Shown here one piece after another: positions 37,102 through 44,790 of a stretch of 64,000 bases of DNA (positions within the stretch are counted from its first letter, which is position 1; each line of letters opens with the position of its first letter). Under the pieces are notes generated by a model, which made no database searches, had not been told where the DNA came from, and saw only the letters and a list, made by a program, of their open reading frames with translations. The DNA comes from Acidobacteriota bacterium (GTDB lineage: Bacteria; Acidobacteriota; Terriglobia; Terriglobales; Acidobacteriaceae): contig QIAU01000123.1 of NCBI GenBank assembly GCA_003225055.1, positions 50,353-114,352 on the forward strand, written 5' to 3'. The position numbers and the translations under genes are program-made.

Positions 37102-38256
37102 ATGGAACGTGAAAGCGCAACCCCTCTGGTGCTAACCGACATCTCCGCGCAGATTCGCAAGCAACCCGTCTCGGAGCCCTCGCTCCATGGGTCCCTGCTG
37201 GTGCTCATGCAGTTTGACGTCTGCGAAGAAATCCGGCTGGATCAGTTGCGTGAAATCATAGGCGCCCGAACCATGGAGCCCAGCTTCAAACATCCGGCCC
37301 CCGGATACGTTCGTTACCAGCGGCCGCCGGTGATGGAACGGATCGAGTCCGTGGTCCTGGAAACGGGCGAGCGGTTGGAAGGGCAGATCAAGTACTACGA
37401 CTACGGTGTCGTGAGTCTGATTTTCGAGCTACCCTTCTCGGGGGACTGGGACAAGCTGGTGCAGTTGGCCAGCCGCTGGGTGTGGAACTCGGACTTCGAA
37501 CCCTTTGCCGCGCGCATCGCGCAGGTGAAGCTGGGAAATGCGGCGCCTGCCATGGTCAAGCCTTACCAGGACTGGCTAAGCGAAGACTACTGCATTTTTC
37601 ATGTACGCGAGATCGCAGGCGCGCCCACCGCGGCTGAGTTGCTTGAGCGGCATGGAGCGGACGTGGCCCAGATTGTTCGCGGCGAGACCGTCCGTTTATC
37701 GGAGGGCGAGCGGAAGGAGATCCTGCAGTCTCGGACTTCTTACTACCCCAATGACCTGGCGGTGATCGGGTGGAATGGAACTTTTATTTATGACACCCCA
37801 GCCGGGGCTGAAACCGCGATTCAGCTGCTGGAGTACGCCAACTCACAGTTGCTCGAGTTTCGCCACTACGATGAGCTGATGACCCGCGAGCTGGCGGGCG
37901 TCTACGATTTCCTGGAAAAAGGCACGGGCATGCTGGCACGGTGGAGATTGGCACGTGCTGCATCCCACCTGCATACGGTCCTGCTCGACGTCATGGAGCT
38001 GACCGAGCGCGTGGATAACGCCATCAAGTTTCTGAGCGACATGTTTTCGGCACGTTTGTATCGGCTGGCGGCCGGCAAGGTTGGGGTGCCGGATTACAAG
38101 GATTTGGTCAACGAAAAGCTCCGGACCGCTGAAGAGTTGTACCGGTTCATGGTGGAACAGTTTCATCAGGCGCGGGCATTTGTCCTGGAGTTGATGGTGG
38201 TGATCATCCTGATCATCGACCTGGTCTGGCTATTCCGCGGCAGAATCCCGGTGTAA
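37102..38256 (+). CDS. DUF155/RMD1-like membrane protein
   Basis: A 384-aa protein. A soluble domain with YYDYGVVSLIFELPFSGDW is followed by a helical region (YDFLEKGTGMLARWRLAR, HTVLLDVMELTERVDNAI, FSARLYRLAAGKVGVPDY). It ends with a membrane helix (LELMVVIILIIDLVWLF, about residues 361-378). This order, a helical hairpin with a single C-terminal helix, is that of the RMD1/SIF2 (DUF155) family found in bacteria and in mitochondria. The molecular role in bacteria is unknown. It is a single gene, separated from its neighbours by 137 and 207 bases. Confidence 0.65.
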   Translation: MERESATPLVLTDISAQIRKQPVSEPSLHGSLLVLMQFDVCEEIRLDQLREIIGARTMEPSFKHPAPGYVRYQRPPVMERIESVVLETGERLEGQIKYYDYGVVSLIFELPFSGDWDKLVQLASRWVWNSDFEPFAARIAQVKLGNAAPAMVKPYQDWLSEDYCIFHVREIAGAPTAAELLERHGADVAQIVRGETVRLSEGERKEILQSRTSYYPNDLAVIGWNGTFIYDTPAGAETAIQLLEYANSQLLEFRHYDELMTRELAGVYDFLEKGTGMLARWRLARAASHLHTVLLDVMELTERVDNAIKFLSDMFSARLYRLAAGKVGVPDYKDLVNEKLRTAEELYRFMVEQFHQARAFVLELMVVIILIIDLVWLFRGRIPV

Positions 38257-38463
38257 TCTTCCAACTCAGATTTTGTCGGCGATGCCCGTGGGGCCGTCCC
38301 GGGCGGGACTCGGTCACTTCTTACTCTCGCTTTTCCCGACCCTTCCGTGCCGGGCTTTCACATTTCGCCGCCTTGCGGCGAGATTGTGCCAGTCCTAACT
38401 AAAACGGCTGGCGTCCTTTCCGGTCAACATTTATCCTGATTCGCTGAAATCCCCAGGGGGCCC

Positions 38464-39216
38464 ATGCGCAGCTTACGGGGAAAACGCGTCCTGATTACGG
38501 GCGGGGCCAGCGGAATCGGCGCAGCAACCGCGGCCCGATTTCTGCAAGAAGGCTCGGCCGTGTGTGTGCTGGACCGAGACGCCAAAGGACGGCAACGGAT
38601 TCAGCAGGCCTTGCCCGATCTGGCCGGGACGGTTGACGCCGACGTGTCTGACCTGGCCCAGGTCCAGGCCGCAGTGGAGAACGCGGCCGGGATCATGGGC
38701 GGCCTGGAGGTGGTCATCAATAATGCCGGCATCAGTATTCGTCATCCTTTCCTGGACATAACCGCGGAGGAATGGAACAAGGTCATCGCGGTGAACCTGA
38801 CCGGAGTATTCTACGTGGCGCAAACTGCCGCTCGGCACATGATGCGCCATGATGGCGGCGTGATCCTGCAGACAGCGTCTACCAACGGGATTATGGGGTA
38901 TCCCTTCTATGCCGACTACAACGCGACTAAGGCGGGAGTGATCGAGCTGACGCGCTCGATGGCGCTGGAACTGGCTCCTAGGGTGCGGGTGTGCGCGGTG
39001 GCGCCGGGGTACGTGCTGACTCCCATGCAGCGCGCCGAGTACACCGACCAGATGCTGGAGGAAGTGAACCGGAAGATTCCGCTGCGCCGCCATGCGAAGC
39101 CGGAAGAAGTGGCGGCTTTGTTTGCCTTTCTTGCCTCCGACGACGCCGCCTACATGACCGGACACGTGTACACGATCGATGGAGCGGAAACTGCGGGAGG
39201 GCTGGCCAGCAGGTAA
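38464..39216 (+). CDS. Short-chain dehydrogenase/reductase
   Basis: A classical SDR of 250 aa with the NAD(P) glycine motif TGGASGIG (residues 13-20), NNAGIS, and active-site Ser with the YxxxK motif (YNATK). An Asp (VLDRDAKG) follows the second strand, which favours NAD(H). It is the first gene of a four-gene set with a second SDR, an aminotransferase and a ProC-like reductase. GGGGG lies just before the ATG. The substrate is unknown; it resembles FabG-like sugar or alcohol dehydrogenases. Confidence 0.88.
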   Translation: MRSLRGKRVLITGGASGIGAATAARFLQEGSAVCVLDRDAKGRQRIQQALPDLAGTVDADVSDLAQVQAAVENAAGIMGGLEVVINNAGISIRHPFLDITAEEWNKVIAVNLTGVFYVAQTAARHMMRHDGGVILQTASTNGIMGYPFYADYNATKAGVIELTRSMALELAPRVRVCAVAPGYVLTPMQRAEYTDQMLEEVNRKIPLRRHAKPEEVAALFAFLASDDAAYMTGHVYTIDGAETAGGLASR

Positions 39217-39278
39217 AGACAGTTTCGTGTTTCAAATTTCTCGTTGCCAGTGGCTAGGCGGCGCGGCACGCCGACCGA

Positions 39279-40052
39279 ATGACCAAATCATTACAAGGTC
39301 GAGTCGCACTAATCACAGGCGGTGCGTCGGGAATCGGACGTGCCACTGCCCTTGTCTTCACCCGCGCCGGGGCCGAGGTTAGCATTGCCGACTTGAACGA
39401 AACCGCAGGCGAAGCGCTGCTTCAGGAAATTCGAGAGAAGGGCGGCAAAGCTGTCTTCGAAACAGCCGATGTAACTCGGGTGGCTGACTGCAAGCGCGTG
39501 GTGGATCGAGTTCTTCGGGAATTCGGCGGCATCCACATTCTCTTTAACAACGTCGGCATCATCCGTCGGGCTTCCGTTACCGAACTCAGCGAAGAAGACT
39601 GGGACCGCGTGATGGACGTCAATGTCAAATCCATCTTCGTGATGTCACGGCTGGTGATACCCATCATGGCCCGGGCAGGCGGGGGAGCGATTATTAATAC
39701 CGCCTCGGGCTGGGGGCTCAGCGGGGGTTCCAAAGCGGCCGTCTATTGCGCTTCGAAAGGTGCCGTTGTCCTGCTCACAAAAGCGATGGCGGTAGATCAC
39801 GGACCGCAAAACATCCGCGTGAATTGCATCTGCCCTGGCGACACGGACACGGCAATGTTGCGCAATGAGGCGGAGCAGCTTGGGGAACCAACCGAGCGCT
39901 TTCTGGCTGCAGCGGCGCGACGTCCGCTAGGCCGGGTGGGTACACCGGAAGAGATTGCACAGGCCGCGCTGTACCTGGCCAGCGATGCGTCTTCTTTCGT
40001 GACCGGGACGGCGCTGGTCGTAGACGGCGGCGGATTGGCGGGATCGATTTGA
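39279..40052 (+). CDS. Short-chain dehydrogenase/reductase
   Basis: A second classical SDR, 257 aa, with TGGASGIG, SIADLNE (Asp after strand 2, NAD preference), NNVGIIRR, and the active-site motif YCASK. It is related to but distinct from the SDR 62 bases upstream, so it may be an old tandem duplication that diverged. The next gene starts 7 bases after its stop. The substrate is unknown. Confidence 0.88.
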   Translation: MTKSLQGRVALITGGASGIGRATALVFTRAGAEVSIADLNETAGEALLQEIREKGGKAVFETADVTRVADCKRVVDRVLREFGGIHILFNNVGIIRRASVTELSEEDWDRVMDVNVKSIFVMSRLVIPIMARAGGGAIINTASGWGLSGGSKAAVYCASKGAVVLLTKAMAVDHGPQNIRVNCICPGDTDTAMLRNEAEQLGEPTERFLAAAARRPLGRVGTPEEIAQAALYLASDASSFVTGTALVVDGGGLAGSI

Positions 40053-40059
40053 TTGGGCC

Positions 40060-41412
40060 ATGAGATCAATGACAATGACTCCAACTCGCACTCGCAGCCG
40101 CTCTCAGGAATTGTTTGAGCGGGCGCAGCGGTCCCTGATCGAAGGCGTGAATTCGCCTTCGCGGGGAAGCGCCGTCTTCGCCGGCGGTCCGCTGATGATC
40201 GAGCGCGGGCGCGGGTCGCGGGTGTGGGACGCTGACGGCAACGAATATGTCGACTTCTTGATGTCCTTCGGAGCGCTCATTCATGGCCACGCACACCCAG
40301 TTCTGGTTTCCGCAGTTTCTCAGGCCGTGGCGGAGGGATCGCACTTTGCTTCCGCCACCTCGGCGGAAGTGGAAGCGGCTGAGCGATTCCGTGGCATGGT
40401 GCCGTCGGCGGAAGTCGTGCGATTTACCAATAGCGGCAGTGAGGCCACCATGCTGGCCTTGCGCCTGGCGCGCGCACATACGGGGCGCACCAAGTTCCTG
40501 AAGTTCGAGGGACACTATCACGGATGGTATGACCCGTATCTTCTGAACGCTCACAGCCACCCGCCTGAAACCTTGGGTTCTGCTGAGAGTCCTGCGCGCA
40601 TCCCGGATTCGGAAGGAATTCCGTCCTCCACCTTCGCCGAAGTTGTGCTTGTCCCATGGAACGACGTCGGCGCCCTGGAACGAGTGATGAAGAAGCACGG
40701 ACGCGAACTCGCCGCTGTCATTACCGAACCGATCATGGCAAATATGGGGTGTATTCCACCGCGTGACGGATATCTAGAGCGGCTTCGCGATGTCACACGC
40801 CAGTGGGGGGCGTTATTGATTCTGGACGAAGTAGTCACCGGGTTCCGGTACGCTCCGGGCGGATGCCAGGAATATTACCGAATCCAGCCAGACATCAGCA
40901 CCTTTGGGAAGGCCCTGGGAGCAGGGTTTCCGGTAGGCGCCGTGGCTGGGCCGCGCTTGCTTCTTAATCGAATGCAGTGGGGCAGCGGCATGGTTCTGCA
41001 TTATGGAACCTTCAACGGGCATCGCCTGACGATGAAGGTCATCGCGGCGAACCTCGACCTGCTGGCCGCGGATCATAATGCGGCATACGACAAATTGCAT
41101 GCTTTGGGCGATTGCGCCATCACCGGGCTGCGAGAGGTCTTTAAGAAACGCAAAGTCAGAGCCATCGTGCAAGGCTTGGGGCCAATGTTTCAGATTTATT
41201 TTACGGACCGCGACGCGATCCACGATTATCGGGATTACTGCACCTGGGTGGACACCGGCAAATATTCGCGCTTCGTTCATGCACTGCTCGACCTTGGAAT
41301 CTACATGACGCCATCGAATGGGTTGCATTGGATCATCAGCACGGCTCATACCCAGGCTGACATTGCGGCTTTGATCGATGCGGGCGACCGAGCCTGCGCG
41401 GAACTTTCGTGA
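40060..41412 (+). CDS. Class III aminotransferase, glutamate-1-semialdehyde aminomutase-like
   Basis: A PLP enzyme of 450 aa. The PLP-binding motifs are TNSGSEATMLALRLARA, LILDEVVTGFR, and the Schiff-base Lys in TFGKALGAGFPVGA. It resembles HemL, but the biosynthetic context is wrong: it lies in an SDR-SDR-aminotransferase-ProC set, which suggests amino-acid or amino-sugar catabolism rather than tetrapyrrole synthesis. Alternative starts exist at codons 1, 4 and 6 (ATG clusters at 40060-40078). It overlaps the following gene by 4 bases. Confidence 0.85.
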   Translation: MRSMTMTPTRTRSRSQELFERAQRSLIEGVNSPSRGSAVFAGGPLMIERGRGSRVWDADGNEYVDFLMSFGALIHGHAHPVLVSAVSQAVAEGSHFASATSAEVEAAERFRGMVPSAEVVRFTNSGSEATMLALRLARAHTGRTKFLKFEGHYHGWYDPYLLNAHSHPPETLGSAESPARIPDSEGIPSSTFAEVVLVPWNDVGALERVMKKHGRELAAVITEPIMANMGCIPPRDGYLERLRDVTRQWGALLILDEVVTGFRYAPGGCQEYYRIQPDISTFGKALGAGFPVGAVAGPRLLLNRMQWGSGMVLHYGTFNGHRLTMKVIAANLDLLAADHNAAYDKLHALGDCAITGLREVFKKRKVRAIVQGLGPMFQIYFTDRDAIHDYRDYCTWVDTGKYSRFVHALLDLGIYMTPSNGLHWIISTAHTQADIAALIDAGDRACAELS

Positions 41413-42200
41413 AAGCTATCGTTTTTTTGGGTGGCGGGCGGATCACGTCGGCGCTGGTTGCCGGACTGCGGCAAGCGGGTTCAAAGGTGTCCATGGTGGT
41501 GTACGATCGGCATCCTGGAAAGCTACGCGCACTAAAGCGCCAGCACCGGATCATCGCGGAGCCTGATCTCGAGCGGGCTGTGCGCCGGGCAAGTCTGCTG
41601 GTGGTTGCGGTCCGCCCAAGTTCGGTAGCTCACCTGCTACGGGAAATTGGGCGAGTTGATCGGCCCCTTGTGGCGATAAGCCTGGCGGCGGGGGTTCCAC
41701 TAAGGACCCTGCAAGGGCAAGCTGGGAAATCTGTCCAATGGGCTCGGGCTATGCCGAGTCCAGCTTGCCGCACCCGACGTGGATTAACCGCAATTACGTT
41801 TGCGCGAGGGCTGCCAGCAGAAGCTCGGGAGGAGGTCAGGAAGTTGTTTGCGCGGGTAGGAGCCGTGGCGGAGATTCCGGAGTCCCGTTTCGATGCGTTC
41901 ACCGTCACCTATTCCACGAGCCACGGATATCATGCCCTGGCTACTCTGGCCGGAGCCGCGGAGAAAATCGGACTGGACCGCAAAAGCGCGTGGATCGCTG
42001 CTGCCCACGGCTTGGCGGACGGGATTCTGTTGTGGCGAGAAGGCAAGCTCTCGGTCAACGAACTGGTACACGAGGCGGCTACGCCGGGCGGAGTCGCGGC
42101 GACGGTAATGGCGGCGATGGATAAGGCGGGATATCTGCGCATGGTGGAACAAGCGTTGCGGGCGGGTGTAGCGCGAGCCAAGGCGAATGCCAGAGGGTGA
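41409..42200 (+). CDS. Pyrroline-5-carboxylate reductase-like protein
   Basis: A ProC-family NAD(P)H reductase of 263 aa. The N-terminal Rossmann motif reads IVFLGGGRITSALVAGL; the second Gly-rich position differs from the canonical GxGxMG/A. The C-terminal dimer/substrate signature VHEAATPGGVAATVMAAMDKAGY is well kept. The GTG start at 41409 overlaps the aminotransferase stop. Because it is coupled to an aminotransferase, it may reduce a cyclic imine formed by that enzyme and need not be the housekeeping ProC. Confidence 0.82.
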   Translation: MKAIVFLGGGRITSALVAGLRQAGSKVSMVVYDRHPGKLRALKRQHRIIAEPDLERAVRRASLLVVAVRPSSVAHLLREIGRVDRPLVAISLAAGVPLRTLQGQAGKSVQWARAMPSPACRTRRGLTAITFARGLPAEAREEVRKLFARVGAVAEIPESRFDAFTVTYSTSHGYHALATLAGAAEKIGLDRKSAWIAAAHGLADGILLWREGKLSVNELVHEAATPGGVAATVMAAMDKAGYLRMVEQALRAGVARAKANARG

Positions 42201-42480
42201 CAGGGGCTCGGTTCGAGTGCAGGGAAGGTTCTTCGCCAGCCCGGAGCCCGGCGCCCGGCTCAGAATCACGACATTTCAAATTAGCTTTCGGAGCAGACGG
42301 AATAGGCGCGAATCACGCGATAGAGCGGAAACAGCCGCGCAGGAAGCTGCCGTAGGGTCCACTCGCCGACACTGGGCGCGAATGTGCCAGACGAGCGAAG
42401 AAGCGGAGCTTGTCGGAGGGGCGCTCGCGCAGGCCGGCGATTCGCTGGAAGTAGCCTAGACAGCCCACGTTATCAAGCTC

Positions 42481-42723
42481 AACGAACTACAGGTCCACAC
42501 CCTTTCTCCCGAAGACCTTCTTCTCGTGCTCTGCGTACATGCCGCCAAGCATGTTTGGAGGCGCCTGTCTTGGGTCCGTGGTCCGGGGACATAGCAGACC
42601 TGGCCGCCTCGGCGCCGTGCTAGTGGGAACAGGTACTCGATCAGGCCAGGCTGCTGGGAGTCAAGCGCATCCTTATGGATTAGTTTTTTCCCGGCGCAAG
42701 CTCTGCTCGGCGCCGCCACTCCG
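42481..42723 (+). pseudogene. Remnant of a nucleotidyltransferase family (NTP_transf_5) gene
   Basis: Three plus-strand frames together give the C-terminal part of a NTP_transf_5-type protein. Frame 1 from 42493 reads VHTLSPEDLLLVLCVHAAKH then VWRRLSWV. After a shift near 42580, frame 2 reads IADLAASAP, stop, WEQVLDQARLLGVKRILMD, stop. After another shift frame 3 reads FFPAQALLGAATP. The order matches the LSPEDLLLxLCxHxxKHxWxxLxW...DIAxL...LDWExxLxxA layout of the family. At least two frameshifts and two stops show it is dead. The sequence back to 42201 may be further decayed coding sequence but is not recognisable. Confidence 0.7.
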
Positions 42724-42737
42724 TCTCACTAGAGTCA

Positions 42738-44375
42738 TTATTTCTGCTTTTTTTTGCCAAACAGGTTGGTCAGAGCCTCCACTGCTGACTGTCCAGTCGT
42801 TGTAGAGCCAGAGAGTCCTTTCATCTTCCCACCCATCAGGCCCTTTACGTCGGGCAAGAATCTGGGTTCGGAAGTGGTTCCCTGGATCAGAAAAGGTAAA
42901 TTCCCGCTGCTCGCATTCTTAAGACCGGCGAGCTGAGTGAGGCCTCCGACCAGGCTGCCACCGGTAAACCGGGCGTTCATCCTAAAATCAAGTGCGTTGC
43001 TGGCACTGATAATTCCCGTGCCCGTGATTTCTCCCAGAGCAGGAATTACCAGGTTAATCTGTTCCGTACGGATGCCGTTAGGGGCCACATACACCTTGGT
43101 GCTTAAGTTCTGAATGGATGTATCGGGACCGGTTTTGCCGCCGGTCAGGGAGGCAATAGCCGACATCTTGGAACCCAGGTCGAAACCCGCCAGCTTGGTG
43201 TTGGATAGCTTGATCGGGCCAGTGCTAGCCAGTTTGTCAAGCGGGCCGTTGATGGCGAGGCTAGCGGAAAGCGTCCCGCCGTTGAGCGAGGCGCCGGAGG
43301 GCAGCGTTACTCCCAGGGCGGGCAGCATGGCTTGTAATTCGTCAACCGGCATGCTTTGCCCGACCAGTTTCATGTCCAACAGGGTGGAGTCGCCTTGGGT
43401 GCGGTAATTCCCGGTCAGGCGGGCCACGGCTTTGCCAATCCTGATGTCGCCCTGGGAGAGCGTTCCGGACTGCTTTTCGAGGTCGTGAATCAAGGAGTAT
43501 TTCACTTCGACGGAGCGGCGGGCGGCGGTCGCTTTTGGATTCAACTTCAGCTTGTCGGCCCTGAGGGTTCCTGTGGTCCGAACTTGCCGACCGTCTGATG
43601 TGACCCTTCCGTCGAAGTCGGCGAGAGCGGCTAGGCCGGAGGCGGGCTCGATGAATCCCGAATCCGCCAGATCGAGTTGATGAATCTTGATGCCTGCCTG
43701 GAAGGGGGTGAGGGCTGTGTCTTCTGAATTGATTGGGCCGGCTTTGCCCTCCAGTTTCAAATCGCCACTGCCCGGCAAGTTGGCGGTTAAAGTAAATGGG
43801 AATTCGGAAGTAAAAGAAAAGTCCCGCACCTCGATGTTCACCTTGTCGTAGACCTGCGGCTTTTGTTGGGAATGGGCCTTCCCAACTGCCAGACGTCCAT
43901 TGCTGACATTCAGCCTGCTAACCGACAAATCGGGAGTGACGGATTTGGCAGGGGCAGGAGCAGGCTGGGAGTGCTTCGCCTCCGACTTGCCTCCCAAGCT
44001 CGAGAAATTCCATTTGCCCGAAGCGGTGCGCAGCAACGCAATCTCAGGCCGGTCGAGGGTCAGACTGGTCACGCGCAGGCTGCGGGACATGATCAGCGGC
44101 ATCCATTCCACTCCGACCCTAAGCGACTTGGCACGGACGAAGGGCGATTGACTGAAGGCCGGATCGTCGGCAATGGAGAGGTCATCGGCGCTTACACTAC
44201 CGGCAAGGATAGAGAGGCCCAGGTCACCGAGCTTGACCTGACGTCCTAAGCTTTCCGTCAGCTCGGATTCGAGCCGGGGGCGGAAGGAGTTCACGTTGAT
44301 GAAGGAGGGAAGCGCAACGAGGATGACGAGGGAGATTGCGATCACGATGCCGACGATGCGCAGTTTGCGTTTCAT
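42738..44375 (-). CDS. AsmA family protein
   Basis: An inner-membrane-anchored periplasmic protein of the AsmA/bridge-like lipid-transfer group, implicated in phospholipid transport to the outer membrane. An N-terminal membrane helix (RIVGIVIAISLVILVALP) is followed by the family start FINVNSFRPRLESELTESLG. Long repeated beta segments follow (LSVSRLNVSNGRLAVG, LNGGTLSASLAINGPLDKL), and the C-terminus includes DFRMNARFTGGSLVGG. I place the start at the ATG at 44375 (545 aa). The frame is open to 44660 but that part overlaps the cys leader region and lacks coding character. It is short compared with E. coli AsmA (about 617 aa). Confidence 0.85.
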   Translation of the reverse strand: MKRKLRIVGIVIAISLVILVALPSFINVNSFRPRLESELTESLGRQVKLGDLGLSILAGSVSADDLSIADDPAFSQSPFVRAKSLRVGVEWMPLIMSRSLRVTSLTLDRPEIALLRTASGKWNFSSLGGKSEAKHSQPAPAPAKSVTPDLSVSRLNVSNGRLAVGKAHSQQKPQVYDKVNIEVRDFSFTSEFPFTLTANLPGSGDLKLEGKAGPINSEDTALTPFQAGIKIHQLDLADSGFIEPASGLAALADFDGRVTSDGRQVRTTGTLRADKLKLNPKATAARRSVEVKYSLIHDLEKQSGTLSQGDIRIGKAVARLTGNYRTQGDSTLLDMKLVGQSMPVDELQAMLPALGVTLPSGASLNGGTLSASLAINGPLDKLASTGPIKLSNTKLAGFDLGSKMSAIASLTGGKTGPDTSIQNLSTKVYVAPNGIRTEQINLVIPALGEITGTGIISASNALDFRMNARFTGGSLVGGLTQLAGLKNASSGNLPFLIQGTTSEPRFLPDVKGLMGGKMKGLSGSTTTGQSAVEALTNLFGKKKQK

Positions 44376-44582
44376 TTGGCCCTGCTCCTTGTCTCGTAAG
44401 TCCAGCTTTTCTAATAGATAAGTGTATGTCTTTGGCGAGAGATCGTCGGAGGAAAGTGTGAATTCCTCAGATTCGGATTTGGGACACAGATGAGAGCTGT
44501 TTCGAGGGATCGCCGAGCGTCCGCGCAGGAATTTCTGATTCCTTCCATCGGAATTATTCATCGAAGGAACTGATGAGCTTGG

Positions 44583-44611
44583 TTGACGGGAGTGCCAGCC
44601 CGCTCTAAAAT
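44583..44611 (+). promoter_or_regulatory. Promoter of the cysteine leader/sulfur assimilation operon
   Basis: TTGACG (44583-44588), a 17-base spacer, then TAAAAT (44606-44611): five of six matches in each hexamer at ideal spacing. The expected transcription start is about 44617-44620, at or a few bases before the ATG of the polycysteine ORF (44620), so the leader mRNA is probably leaderless. Confidence 0.75.
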
Positions 44612-44619
44612 TGCAGCTT

Positions 44620-44724
44620 ATGTCGGGTAGCCAAAATTTTCGCCAGATGTGCCGGTGCACGTGTTGCTGCTGCTGTTGTTGTTGTGCATTCGTCTCTTCT
44701 GACGCGAGGGGGCTGCTGACTTAG
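44620..44724 (+). CDS. Polycysteine leader peptide (34 aa) of the sulfur assimilation operon
   Basis: The ORF reads MSGSQNFRQ, then M-C-R-C-T and eight consecutive Cys, then AFVSSDARGLLT and a TAG. Ten of its 34 codons are Cys (44650, 44656, then 44662-44685), in a mix of TGC and TGT, so it is not a simple trinucleotide slip product. There is no ribosome site. The promoter at 44583-44611 places the mRNA 5' end close to the ATG, which suggests leaderless translation; an internal ATG at 44647 is a second option. A terminator lies 26 bases after the stop and cysteine-synthesis genes follow. Known parallels are Trp/His/Leu leader peptides and leaderless polycysteine ORFs upstream of mycobacterial cys genes. 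The expected role is a ribosome-based cysteine sensor. The peptide itself probably has no function. Confidence 0.85.
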   Translation: MSGSQNFRQMCRCTCCCCCCCCAFVSSDARGLLT

Positions 44725-44744
44725 AAATTTCTTAATACCGGCAC
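44649..44744 (+). promoter_or_regulatory. Leader stem enclosing the polycysteine codons
   Basis: GTGCCGGT (44649-44656), which overlaps the first two Cys codons, is the exact complement of ACCGGCAC (44737-44744). A G-T pair can extend it to 9 bp. It would form when no ribosome sits on the first Cys codons. It is topologically incompatible (pseudoknotted) with the antiterminator pairing 44695-44712/44751-44765, so it should favour termination in untranslated leaders. Confidence 0.5.
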
Positions 44745-44765
44745 TCATAACCCACCGCCAGAAGA
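44695..44765 (+). promoter_or_regulatory. Predicted antiterminator pairing
   Basis: TCTTCTG (44695-44701) pairs with CAGAAGA (44759-44765). After a 2-base bulge GCG (44704-44706) pairs with CGC (44756-44758). G44708 pairs with C44755, and GGG (44710-44712) pairs with CCC (44751-44753). Together this takes up the whole 5' arm of the terminator. The 5' strand lies just past the Cys codons and just before the leader stop codon. A ribosome stalled on Cys would leave it free; one at the stop codon would cover part of it. Confidence 0.55.
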
Positions 44766-44790
44766 AAGCTGGCGGTGGGGTTTTGTTTTT
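44751..44790 (+). terminator. Attenuator terminator directly before the sulfite reductase start
   Basis: A perfect 11-bp stem, CCCACCGCCAG (44751-44761) with CTGGCGGTGGG (44769-44779), a 7-base loop AAGAAAG, then G and TTTTGTTTTT (44781-44790). It points toward the sulfite reductase gene, whose ATG begins at the very next base. It ends no upstream plus-strand gene other than the polycysteine ORF, which marks it as an attenuator. Confidence 0.9.

Noticed and set aside
44376..44660. N-terminal extension of the AsmA gene across the cys leader region
   Set aside because: The added 95 codons lack family similarity, and the AsmA membrane anchor begins exactly at the ATG at 44375. The region is better explained by the cys promoter and polycysteine ORF on the other strand.
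44600..44790. SAM or other metabolite riboswitch upstream of the sulfite reductase gene
   Set aside because: No conserved riboswitch core was recognised, and most of the leader is taken up by the translated Cys-rich ORF and its terminator.
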